The position numbers and the translations under genes were made by a program. Shown piece after piece: positions 24,053 through 34,626 of a DNA stretch of 64,000 nt. Position 1 is the first letter of the stretch. Each line of letters opens with the position of its first letter. The DNA lies in NCBI GenBank assembly GCA_036384915.1, contig DASVLJ010000042.1:33013-97012 (forward strand). The letters run 5' to 3'. This DNA comes from PKWO01 sp036384915. Its GTDB lineage: Bacteria; Pseudomonadota; Gammaproteobacteria; Burkholderiales; Burkholderiaceae_D. Below the pieces are notes generated by a model that did no database searches, was not told where the DNA came from, and worked only from the letters and a program-made list of their open reading frames with translations.

Positions 24053-25651
24053 ATGAAGAAGAAAAAAATCGTCGTCATCGGCTTCATCGGCACCCAGCTC
24101 GATAGCGGCAAGGGCAGCGGCCGCTGGGAAAAATGGCGCCCGACCGTGGCGCTGACGCAGTATGAGGATGTGGTGATCGACCGCTTCGAACTCCTGTACA
24201 GCGGCCGTTTCGATGAATTGGTCGGACGCGTGGCGGGCGACATTGCGCAGGTCTCGCCCGAGACAGTCGTGGTGCCGCGTGCGCTGCCGATTACCGACCC
24301 TTGGGACTTCGAAGACGTTTACGGCAACCTGTTCGACTTCGCGCGCAGCTATCCCTTCGACCCGGACAAGGAAGAGTATTGGGTTCACATCACCACCGGC
24401 ACGCACGTGGTGCAAATCTGCCTGTTCCTGATGACGGAGACGCGCTATTTCCCCGGCCGCTTGTTGCAGACGTCGCCGCCGCGGCGCCAGGCGCCCGGCC
24501 AGGCGGGCAACTACGAGCTGATCGACCTCGACCTGTCCAAGTACGACCAGATCGCCCAACGCTTTTCGCGCGAACAGGAAGAGGGGGTGGCCTTGCTCAA
24601 GTCCGGCATTGCCACGCGCAATGCGCGTTTCAATGCCATGATCGACGAAATCGAACGCGTGGCGCTCAAGTCGCGTGCACCCATGCTCTTGATGGGGCCG
24701 ACCGGCGCGGGAAAATCCTTCCTTGCGCGCCGCGTGTTCGAATTGAAGAAGGCGCGGCGCCAGCTCGACGGCAAGTTCGTCGAATTGAATTGCGCCACGC
24801 TGCATGGCGACGGCGCCGCCTCCACGCTGTTCGGCCACGTCAAGGGCGCCTTCACCGGCGCGGCGGCGGACCGGCCGGGTCTGCTGCGTTCGGCTGACAA
24901 GGGCTTGCTGTTTCTCGACGAAATCGGCGAACTTGGATTGGACGAGCAAGCCATGCTGCTGAAGGCTGTGGAAGAAAAGCGCTTCCTGCCGGTCGGCAGC
25001 GACAATGAAGTGCAAAGCGATTTCCAATTGATCGCCGGCACCAACCGCGATCTCGGGCGCGAAGTGGCGGCCGGCCGCTTCCGCGAAGACTTGTATGCGC
25101 GCATCAACTTGTGGAGTTACGAGCTGCCCGGCTTGAGCGAGCGGCGCGAGGATATTGCGCCCAACCTCGACTATCTGCTGGCGCAATTCAGCGCGGAGAA
25201 TGGCCACATGGTGCGCTTCAACAAGGAGGCGCGCGCAAGTTACATGCGCTATGCCGATTCGCCCGACGCGCTATGGAGCGGCAATTTCCGCGATCTGTCG
25301 GCATCGGTGGCGCGCATGGCGACTTTGGCCGATGCGGGGCGCATCACCGATGCGGTGGTCGGCGACGAGGTGCAGCGTTTGAAGCGGCAGTGGCGCTCGC
25401 ATGCGGTTGAAGACGATGGCGTGGAGGCGGATTTGGAGCAAGTGTTGGGCGCCGAAGCGGCAGCCGGACTCGATTTGTTCGATGCCTTGCAATTGCAGGC
25501 GGTGCTCAAGGTGTGCCGGACTTCGAAGTCGCTGTCAGACGCCGGGCGCAAACTGTTCGCCGCTTCGCGTGAGCAAAAGGCCAGGGCGAATGATGCGGAC
25601 CGGCTGAAGAAGTATCTGGCGCGCTTTGGCTTAAATTGGGAAAGGCTTTAG
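24053..25651 (+). CDS. rtcR: Sigma-54-dependent activator of RNA repair
   Basis: 532 residues. The N-terminus (KIVVIGFIGTQLDSGKGSGRWEKWRP) is the CARF-like RtcR regulatory domain that senses an RNA-derived ligand. The central AAA+ domain has Walker A GPTGAGKS, the sigma-54 contact loop GAFTGA and Walker B LLFLDEIGEL. The C-terminal region (LQAVLKVCRTSKSLSDAGRKLF) is the helix-turn-helix. RtcR is known to activate rtcBA-type operons at sigma-54 promoters, and the consensus promoter opposite fits. There is no obvious ribosome-binding site. The 3' end runs into a dispersed palindromic repeat. Confidence 0.95.
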   Translation: MKKKKIVVIGFIGTQLDSGKGSGRWEKWRPTVALTQYEDVVIDRFELLYSGRFDELVGRVAGDIAQVSPETVVVPRALPITDPWDFEDVYGNLFDFARSYPFDPDKEEYWVHITTGTHVVQICLFLMTETRYFPGRLLQTSPPRRQAPGQAGNYELIDLDLSKYDQIAQRFSREQEEGVALLKSGIATRNARFNAMIDEIERVALKSRAPMLLMGPTGAGKSFLARRVFELKKARRQLDGKFVELNCATLHGDGAASTLFGHVKGAFTGAAADRPGLLRSADKGLLFLDEIGELGLDEQAMLLKAVEEKRFLPVGSDNEVQSDFQLIAGTNRDLGREVAAGRFREDLYARINLWSYELPGLSERREDIAPNLDYLLAQFSAENGHMVRFNKEARASYMRYADSPDALWSGNFRDLSASVARMATLADAGRITDAVVGDEVQRLKRQWRSHAVEDDGVEADLEQVLGAEAAAGLDLFDALQLQAVLKVCRTSKSLSDAGRKLFAASREQKARANDADRLKKYLARFGLNWERL

Positions 25652-25757
25652 TAGGTTGGCGCTGAGCGTAAGCGAAGCCCAACTTGGCGCTTGAAATCGA
25701 CGCAACGTTGGCGCGATCTTCCATCGTTGGGCTTCGCTTGTGCTCAACCCAACCTAC
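25651..25757. repeat. Dispersed intergenic palindromic repeat, copy 1
   Basis: Begins GTAGGTTGG and ends CCAACCTAC, with inner AGCGAAGCCCAAC and GTTGGGCTTCGCT arms that pair. The second copy is at 47536-47656. It lies between convergent genes and may act as a bidirectional terminator. This type of repeat is widespread in proteobacterial intergenic regions. Confidence 0.75.
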
Positions 25758-25761
25758 GATC

Positions 25762-26841
25762 CTATGCCATAAACTCGCACAACAAGCGATGAAAGTGATG
25801 CACGCCGCGCTCGCGTGTCGGCGAATAGCGTCCATGACGGTAAAACCGCGAACGCACGCCGCGCTGTACGGCGCGCACGATTTCCTCGTCTTCCATCTCT
25901 ACCGTGTCAAGCCCTGACCCGGCGCCTTTGTCTAGCTTTTCCACATTCCACACGAAAGACCGGAAGCTGATGCGTGTCCGTTCGCGCGATTGCGGCTGGA
26001 TCAGGTTCAGCGACAGACCCCAGGGGTAGAAGTTGAGCATCAGGTTGGGAAACACCCACCAGTAATACGCCGCCACGCGCTTGCCATGGTCTGTTGCTCC
26101 AGCCGGAATATCGAACGCCGGCTCGCCCTCGCGCGCGATCGCCAGCTGCAGGTTGGCATAGCGCCCGATCTCGCTGGCATAGCTGCCGTATTCGACCACC
26201 GCATTCAAGCCGGCATGCACGAAGGGAATGTGGAAGCCTTCGAGATAGTTTTCCACGTAGAGTGCCCAGTGCGCGTCGAGATCGAAGTCGCGATCGCGGC
26301 CCGGATCGTGCACGAAATCCCCTATCGGCAGCCAGGACAGGCGCGTTTCGATTTCCGCCATGAAGTCGCTCAAGGCCGCTGCCGGCGCGATGGAAGCGAA
26401 GCCATGCTTGCGCCAGGTTGCGAAGGGCACGCTTGGCAAATTATCGGCCTCCGAAGGAAAGTTTTGCGCCTCGGCAAATTCCGGCATGGAAAGCATCTTG
26501 CCCGTCAGATCGAAACGCCGCGCATGGTAGCCGCAGCGGATTTGCTTCAATTGGCAGGCTTGATGGACCAGGATATTGCCGCGATGGGTGCAGACGTTGG
26601 ACAGGCAACGCAATTCGCCCTGCTCGTCGCGCGCCAGCATCAAGGGTTCGCTCAACAAGCCGGGAAGCAATTCGCGCGGCGCCACGCTGCCGGCCCGCGC
26701 CGCGTCGTCAGCCAAGCCCAGCCATTGCCACGAGCGGGCGAAGACACGTTCGCGTGCTTCCTGGAAATATTTTTCCTCTGTGTAAAAGGAAGTATCGAGC
26801 GTGGCCGCCTTGGTGATGTCGGCTTCGATGGAAAACGCCAT
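25762..26841 (-). CDS. Rieske aromatic ring-hydroxylating oxygenase, alpha subunit-like
   Basis: 359 residues from the ATG at 26841, which has AAGGACGGAG upstream; a longer frame to 26898 is unsupported. Rieske cluster ligands: VCTHRGN and IRCGYHARRF (C-x-H and C-x2-H, residues ~80-105). Catalytic iron ligands: ENYLEGFHIPFVHAG with two histidines. No beta subunit or reductase gene is nearby. The overall pattern resembles the choline monooxygenase/GbcA branch more than classical aromatic dioxygenases, but the substrate is uncertain. Confidence 0.9.
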   Translation of the reverse strand: MAFSIEADITKAATLDTSFYTEEKYFQEARERVFARSWQWLGLADDAARAGSVAPRELLPGLLSEPLMLARDEQGELRCLSNVCTHRGNILVHQACQLKQIRCGYHARRFDLTGKMLSMPEFAEAQNFPSEADNLPSVPFATWRKHGFASIAPAAALSDFMAEIETRLSWLPIGDFVHDPGRDRDFDLDAHWALYVENYLEGFHIPFVHAGLNAVVEYGSYASEIGRYANLQLAIAREGEPAFDIPAGATDHGKRVAAYYWWVFPNLMLNFYPWGLSLNLIQPQSRERTRISFRSFVWNVEKLDKGAGSGLDTVEMEDEEIVRAVQRGVRSRFYRHGRYSPTRERGVHHFHRLLCEFMA

Positions 26842-27103
26842 GCGCACTCCGTCCTTGTGGTTTCCGGAAACGATAAGCGAGGACCACGTGTACGGCAAGT
26901 CCTATTTCCCCTCATTTTTATGGCATTTGCCGTATGGCTCAATTTTCCGGCCACGCGCAAGTCGACGTCGATTGAAATGAGACCATTCGATCAGCCATGC
27001 TTTGGCGGATGGAACCGTCTGCGTTACACTCACACCTCTCGGTTTTCATTTCTCAGGATTTCCATTTCTGAGGTGACAGGTGTGACGTTTCAAGGGTAAG
27101 CGC

Positions 27104-28510
27104 ATGGTATTCAGTTCGGCCACTTTTCTGTTTTACTTTTTGCCGATCTTCCTGTCGCTCTATTATTTCCTGCCGACGAAGAATCTGGTCTTGCTGGTTG
27201 CGAGCCTGATCTTTTACGCCTGGGGCGAGCCGGCCTTCGTCCCGATCCTTGTTTTCTCGGCCCTGCTCAATTATTCCTTCGGCCGGTGGATTGCTTCTGC
27301 GAAACGCCACCGCAGGCTGCTCTTGTCGCTCGGCATTGCGTTCAATATCGGTTTGCTGGTCAAGTACAAATACGCAGCCTTTCTTGCCGAGGCTCTCAAT
27401 GAAGTCATCTTGCCATGGCATGTCAGTATTGACGTGCCGCGGATTATCCTGCCCCTCGGTATCTCGTTTTTCACCTTCCAGGGCATTTCCTATCTGATCG
27501 ACGTCTATCGCAAGGAAGTCTCGGCACAAAAAAGCTTGCTCGTCTTTGCCATGTACAAAGCCATGTTCCCGCAATTGGTCGCCGGGCCCATCGTGCGCTA
27601 CAAGCAAATCGCCGACGAGATCGAACATCGCGTGATCGGCAACGAGCGCATCGGGCAAGGCGCGAAGCAATTCGTCGCCGGCCTGGCGCAGAAGGTATTG
27701 ATTGCCAATGCAGTGGGCTATTGCGCCAACCGGATTTTTGCCATTGACGCCGCCAATCTCGATGCGCCCACATCCTGGATCGGCATCGCCTGCTACACGA
27801 TCCAGATCCTGTACGACTTTGCCGGCTACAGCAACATGGCCATCGGCATCGGACACATGATCGGCTTTACTTATCCGCCCAATTTCGAGCAACCGTATTC
27901 GTCCCTATCGCTAACGGAATTCTGGCGCCGCTGGCACATCAGTTTGTCGTCCTGGTTTCGCGATTATCTGTATATCCCGTTCGGGGGTAATCGTGTCTCG
28001 CCGCTTCGTACTTATGTCAACCTGGCATTGGTGTTTTTCCTCTGCGGGCTGTGGCATGGTGCGGCCTGGACCTTCGTCATCTGGGGATGCTGGCATGGTG
28101 CAATCCTGATCCTGGAACGCAGCGGATTCGGCAGGGTGTTGGCGAAACTGCCTGCCCCGGTCGCCCAGGCTTACACGCTCTTCGTTGTCATGCTTGGCTG
28201 GGTCTTCTTCCGGGCGCCGGACCTCCCATACGCGTTCGCTTATTTGCAGGCAATGTGCGGCCTGCATGCCGCGACACCGGCAACGTTGCCCTGGCAAATG
28301 GCGTTGAGCACCTCGGCAGCGGCCGCCCTGGCCATTGGCGCCCTGCTGGCACTGGTCCGGCAAGAGCAACTGGCTGCCTTGGGGGAATGGCTGATGCGCA
28401 AACGAATCGGCGGCCCTGTCGCGTTTGCCGCGACCATGGCCGCCTATGTGTTTTCCGTGGCCAGCCTGGCTTCGGGCACCTATAACCCCTTCATCTATTT
28501 CCGCTTTTGA
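27104..28510 (+). CDS. MBOAT-family O-acyltransferase (AlgI-like)
   Basis: A 468-residue membrane protein with about ten helices. N-terminus VFSSATFLFYFLPIFLSLYYFLPTKN is typical of AlgI-type MBOATs. The invariant histidines are in FFLCGLWHGAAWTFVIWGCWHGA. In AlgI-type systems this protein passes acetyl groups across the inner membrane to a periplasmic SGNH partner. That partner follows 2 bp after its stop (28513). No alginate or cellulose synthesis genes are in view, so the polymer being acetylated is unknown. Confidence 0.95.
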   Translation: MVFSSATFLFYFLPIFLSLYYFLPTKNLVLLVASLIFYAWGEPAFVPILVFSALLNYSFGRWIASAKRHRRLLLSLGIAFNIGLLVKYKYAAFLAEALNEVILPWHVSIDVPRIILPLGISFFTFQGISYLIDVYRKEVSAQKSLLVFAMYKAMFPQLVAGPIVRYKQIADEIEHRVIGNERIGQGAKQFVAGLAQKVLIANAVGYCANRIFAIDAANLDAPTSWIGIACYTIQILYDFAGYSNMAIGIGHMIGFTYPPNFEQPYSSLSLTEFWRRWHISLSSWFRDYLYIPFGGNRVSPLRTYVNLALVFFLCGLWHGAAWTFVIWGCWHGAILILERSGFGRVLAKLPAPVAQAYTLFVVMLGWVFFRAPDLPYAFAYLQAMCGLHAATPATLPWQMALSTSAAAALAIGALLALVRQEQLAALGEWLMRKRIGGPVAFAATMAAYVFSVASLASGTYNPFIYFRF

Positions 28511-28512
28511 TC

Positions 28513-30156
28513 ATGAAGAGCCTTGCTCAACATCTCAAGACGAATTGGCTCAAGCTTGCCGTCATCTTGTTTCTTGCGCTGCCTGCCTTCGTGGCCAGCC
28601 GCAGCGGCTCGGGAGAAAATCGCCAGCTCGCTTCCTTGCCGGATTTTCCCGCTTCATGGGCACGCGCTCTGGAAGCCCCCAGGCAACTTGACGCCTGGGT
28701 CAACGACCATTTCGGTTTTCGTTATTACCTCGTGCGCCTCGATGCCCGGGCCCGCTATGCACTATTCCGTGATTTCACTTCGAAGCAAGTCATCGAAGGC
28801 CCCAACGGGCGGGTATATGTCTCCTCGCATGACAAAAGCTTTCCTCCCTATTCCGCCATCACCAGGGTGTGTTCGTTCACCGACAATGCACCGGACCATG
28901 CGATCTACTATGTCAATCAGATGTTTATCGATTTTCAGCAAAGAGGAATGCATCCGCAACTTCTTATCGCGCCGTCTTCGCCGGTGATCGAATACCGCGA
29001 TCTGCCGCCATGGCTGCGGCAGCGCTGCGCCGGGACCGATACGCCCGTCAACCGGGTACTGCAATCGCCCAAGCTCGACGAGGAAGCGCGCAAGGCCATC
29101 TTCTACCCTCTGGCGGAAATGCGTGCCATCAATAGTCAAACGGATTTGTTCCCCAAGACCTGGTTTCACTGGTCCGGCCCCGGGTTGGCATCCATCGTCG
29201 ACTTGAGCGTGGAAAAAATCACGAAGCAGAAAGCGCCCAAGGTCAGCGCGCTGCCGACACGCGAATTCACCATGGGTTCGGACGTGCCGTCGATGCTGGC
29301 CGGTGTGCCGCTCCCTAGCGAAGTGCTGAAGCCGGACTTCGCATCGTCAGGCATTGCGGCCTGCAGCGGTCCCTCGTGCTTCCCGGAACTTGGCACCGCC
29401 GCCGCGAAAATCGCGGATCTGTCGCGCTTCGGCAATCCCAGCGCACCGATCAAGCGGCGCCTGCTGCTGCTTTCCGATTCTTTCGGCGCAGGTATTGCCG
29501 GATACTATGCGCGCGACTATGCCACCGTGGAGCATATTGCCGGGAACAACCTGACCAGGCTGGACGACGAAGAAAACCGGCGGCTGCAACAGCTGATATT
29601 TCGAGATCCGGCAACAACAGATGTGATCGTGCTATTCCACGACGGCGGTGCGATATACGATACCCTGGAGGATGATCTTGCTCGGCTGGTGGAACCCGCA
29701 TCGCAAGCCCCGGCTTTGGATGCGGCGCAATATCGCCCCCTTGCGCAAGAGATTTACCTGGCCTTGTTGGGCAGAGCTGCGGACCCGAAAGGGCTCGACA
29801 ATCTGAGCGCACTATTGGCTGTGGCGCGGGTTCCGCCCGACATGGAAGAATTTGCCGCTGCCTACGTCAAGAACCGCAAAGTCAGGCATATTGTCGACAG
29901 CTTCAGCAACAGTGCCGAAGCGCGCAGGGCAAACGTGGAAAACACAGCGGCATTCGTGTCTACGGCTTATGCAAAAATGTTCGGACGAAAGCCTGCCTTC
30001 GATGAACTCAGCCATTGGGTCAATGCCATCGACAAGGACAAACTCAATCGCGGGCAGGCGAAATTGCTGATCATGGCGCAGGCGGTTGGCAAAAAGACGG
30101 CGCAGAACGAAGCTGACGCCGATTTGGTGAGCAAGAAGATTTCAAGCAGCACCTGA
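28513..30156 (+). CDS. AlgX/AlgJ-like O-acetyltransferase with DUF4214 tail
   Basis: 547 residues from the ATG at 28513; a TTG two codons upstream overlaps the MBOAT stop. One N-terminal membrane segment (LKLAVILFLALPAFVAS) is followed by an AlgX/AlgJ SGNH-like domain: ENRQLASLPDFP, the GRVYVSSHDKSF segment, WSGPGLASIVD (catalytic Asp-His region altered), and LLLLSDSFGAG with the nucleophile serine. The C-terminal ~145 residues (YRPLAQEIYLALLGRAADPKGLDNLSALL) are DUF4214, a domain seen in surface-layer and secreted proteins. The same domain is in the S41 protease at 57803. The pair presumably acetylates an exopolysaccharide. Confidence 0.85.
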   Translation: MKSLAQHLKTNWLKLAVILFLALPAFVASRSGSGENRQLASLPDFPASWARALEAPRQLDAWVNDHFGFRYYLVRLDARARYALFRDFTSKQVIEGPNGRVYVSSHDKSFPPYSAITRVCSFTDNAPDHAIYYVNQMFIDFQQRGMHPQLLIAPSSPVIEYRDLPPWLRQRCAGTDTPVNRVLQSPKLDEEARKAIFYPLAEMRAINSQTDLFPKTWFHWSGPGLASIVDLSVEKITKQKAPKVSALPTREFTMGSDVPSMLAGVPLPSEVLKPDFASSGIAACSGPSCFPELGTAAAKIADLSRFGNPSAPIKRRLLLLSDSFGAGIAGYYARDYATVEHIAGNNLTRLDDEENRRLQQLIFRDPATTDVIVLFHDGGAIYDTLEDDLARLVEPASQAPALDAAQYRPLAQEIYLALLGRAADPKGLDNLSALLAVARVPPDMEEFAAAYVKNRKVRHIVDSFSNSAEARRANVENTAAFVSTAYAKMFGRKPAFDELSHWVNAIDKDKLNRGQAKLLIMAQAVGKKTAQNEADADLVSKKISSST

Positions 30157-30171
30157 TGCCGGCACGGCTCG

Positions 30172-31272
30172 TCATGCCGGCATTTCCCGCACATCGAAAC
30201 CTCCGAGCGCGCCAAGGTAGTCTTCCACGCTGAGCAAGCCCATGCAAGGCATGGCGCCGTGCGGCAAGCTTTCGCCTTGCGCCAGCTTGCGCGCCAGTGC
30301 AATCGAGGCGCCGCAGGGGATGTGCGGCCCGTGATTTTGCGCCGCCACCACATGCCAGGTCAATTGCAGCGGCGCCCCGTCCTGCCCCACACCTTCAAGC
30401 TTGACGAACATGCCGCCCTTGTCGCTGATGAAGGGTTCCATCCAGCCGCTCAGACGATGCAGGGGTGGGGCCCAGCGCGCAAGGCTGGACAGCAAGCCCA
30501 GCCGCACGAGGTGTCCGCCGGCCCAGACCACGAGGTGTCCGGCAAAGCCGGCGAACCCGGCATGAAAGCTGACGGAGCGCACGCCGGCATAGCGTTGGGG
30601 GAAGAGCGTCAAGTCGGGTACGTCGCAGCTGCCGAGCCGGCGCACGCCGACCGGTGCCGGAAAACGGTAGCGTATCGAATCGAGCCAGCCATGCACGGTT
30701 TGCCATTGCCCCTGCTCCAGGCGCTGGAAGGGCTTGCCGCAATAGCCGAACACGCCGCGCATGGTGGCGAGACCGGGTGCGCGTGCCGCCGAACCTATGC
30801 CGTGTCGGATCGCATCGAGCCGTGAAAAGTGCGGCAGGTAACGGTCGACCACGGCGGAAGACAGGGCCGGCAGCGAACTTGCGCCCGAGGTGACGAGCAC
30901 ACCGGCAGCGCGCGCCGCAGCATCGAGCGATGCAATGCCGGCGACGAAATCGCGCCCATCGGCCAGATCGATATAGTTGGCGCCTGCTGCTATCGCCGCC
31001 TGTGCCACGGCATAGTCCTGCCCCTGGAACGGCCCGGCCGTGTGGATCAAGCTGTTGACACCCAGCTTGCGCAGCGTTTGCGCCAGACCGGGCGCGCGGG
31101 CATCGAGCGCCAAGCCTTGTTCCGCCGGCAGGCCGAGGCTGCGCGCTGCCTGTCGCGCCTTTTCTGCGTTGCGGCCGGCGATCAGTAACCGGATTGCCGC
31201 ATGCCCATGCAGGGCTTGGCAAATGCGTGCGCCGAAAAAGCCATAGCCGCCCAGCACCAGGACGGTATGCAT
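30172..31272 (-). CDS. Saccharopine dehydrogenase-like oxidoreductase
   Basis: 366 residues. The N-terminal Rossmann fold is VLVLGGYGFFGARI, and further on AGRNAEKARQAARSLGL and HTAGPFQGQDYAVAQAAIAAGANYIDLADGR give the saccharopine dehydrogenase NAD(P)-binding domain. The C-terminal half is the less conserved catalytic domain seen in trans-acting enoyl reductase-like members. The substrate is unknown. It starts 3 bp after the upstream nucleotidyltransferase gene stop, so the two form an operon. Confidence 0.85.
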   Translation of the reverse strand: MHTVLVLGGYGFFGARICQALHGHAAIRLLIAGRNAEKARQAARSLGLPAEQGLALDARAPGLAQTLRKLGVNSLIHTAGPFQGQDYAVAQAAIAAGANYIDLADGRDFVAGIASLDAAARAAGVLVTSGASSLPALSSAVVDRYLPHFSRLDAIRHGIGSAARAPGLATMRGVFGYCGKPFQRLEQGQWQTVHGWLDSIRYRFPAPVGVRRLGSCDVPDLTLFPQRYAGVRSVSFHAGFAGFAGHLVVWAGGHLVRLGLLSSLARWAPPLHRLSGWMEPFISDKGGMFVKLEGVGQDGAPLQLTWHVVAAQNHGPHIPCGASIALARKLAQGESLPHGAMPCMGLLSVEDYLGALGGFDVREMPA

Positions 31273-31275
31273 AAT

Positions 31276-32079
31276 TCAGGCCTTGCAGCGCAAGATGGTG
31301 TCGCGCAACAAGCCGTCGAGCACGCCGAAATCCTGCCGCGCTTCCTCCGGTGCGCTATCGTGCGTCAGCCGCTCCAGATGTTCGGCGATGAAGGCGTGGA
31401 TGGCCGGTACCGGTTTACCGAGTTCGCCTTCCGCAGCGCGGCGCTTGACGGCAAGCAGTTCGGCGATGGCGGTTTTCAAGTTTTCGCCGGCCAGCGCATC
31501 GACCATATCCTGGAAGCGCATCGGCACCGGGCCGCGGCCCTGCTCTATCCAGAGGCAGGCGAACACGGGGCGCAGCACGTAGAGATATTTCTTCAGCCGC
31601 ACGGCCTCGCCTTGTAGATGTTCGCGATAATTCTTTTGCGCCATGTGCAGGTAGTGATGGAAGGCCCGCTCGGGGCGATGCACCGCCTGTGCCGCCGCGC
31701 GCACCTGTTGCAGGAACAAGGCATCGGCACGGTAGACCACGGGCGAAGACAGCCATTCGATCAGCGTCGCATTGCCGTTCCTGAGCAAGCCCAGCGCCTT
31801 GCGCAAATCCCAGCCGCCGACGTCATAGATTTCGTTGACCGGCAACTCGATCACGTCGCGCCCCGGAAACACCGTCAGATACCAATCGAGCTTGTGCACA
31901 TATAAAAAGCGTACATCATAGTCGCTGTCGGGCGAGGCAAATCCCCAGCCGCGGCTGCCCGATTCGCAGGCGAACAGGATTTGCACCTCGTGTTCCTGTT
32001 CGACGCGCGCCAGCGTTGCCTCGATCTCCCTGCGGATCGCCGGGTCGATGGGGTGTTCAGGGTCGATTTGATGAGTCAT
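31276..32079 (-). CDS. Nucleotidyltransferase-domain protein (YcgL-type)
   Basis: 267 residues from the ATG at 32079; a TTG four codons upstream is less likely. The catalytic motif is ACESGSRGWGFASPDSDYDVRFLYV (residues ~39-63), the GSRxWGxxSxxSDxD pattern of the minimal nucleotidyltransferase YcgL family, which includes toxin-like and phage-encoded NTases. The remaining helical part (HHYLHMAQKNYREHL...VRLKKYLYVLRP) is conserved in the family. The substrate is unknown. It is followed closely by the saccharopine-dehydrogenase-like gene. Confidence 0.85.
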   Translation of the reverse strand: MTHQIDPEHPIDPAIRREIEATLARVEQEHEVQILFACESGSRGWGFASPDSDYDVRFLYVHKLDWYLTVFPGRDVIELPVNEIYDVGGWDLRKALGLLRNGNATLIEWLSSPVVYRADALFLQQVRAAAQAVHRPERAFHHYLHMAQKNYREHLQGEAVRLKKYLYVLRPVFACLWIEQGRGPVPMRFQDMVDALAGENLKTAIAELLAVKRRAAEGELGKPVPAIHAFIAEHLERLTHDSAPEEARQDFGVLDGLLRDTILRCKA

Positions 32080-32213
32080 GCCAAGTATCAAGGTTGAATT
32101 TTCGCAAGGAGTTTACCGTGCTGTTCGCGCCAGAAATAAATTTGGGAATTGAATGGCCAAATTGAGTCAAATGTTTCGTAGTCTCATAGTTAAGTTCAAT
32201 CGATCCGATTGTG

Positions 32214-32257
32214 ATTTGAGCTATTGTCGAATTCAAATCAATCAATTTGAGCTATTG
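32214..32257. repeat. Direct repeat ATTTGAGCTATTG upstream of katG
   Basis: Two identical 13-bp copies (32214-32226 and 32245-32257), 31 bp apart start to start, about three helical turns. They lie 134 bp upstream of katG, in the only AT-rich stretch of the gap, and might be a regulator site. Confidence 0.4.
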
Positions 32258-32390
32258 AGCTGGCGTAACTAGACTGTAGCTATGATGTTCATCCGGGCCT
32301 GTAAAGGGCACGGTGAATGACTGCGAACCGACATGGGTGATGGGTGCCTGGCAGGCCTTTCACTTTTTCACGTAATCCAAGGAGACATTC

Positions 32391-34580
<2,190 letters not shown>

Positions 34581-34626
34581 AAAGCCAGGGAATGGGCGGG
34601 CCGGCATTAGCGCCGGCCGCGCCGTT

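Noticed and set aside
20400..25700. CRISPR array or phage defence island around the repeats near 22 kb
   Set aside because: The repeated units are long, structured and differ by paired changes; there are no short identical repeats with spacers and no cas genes.
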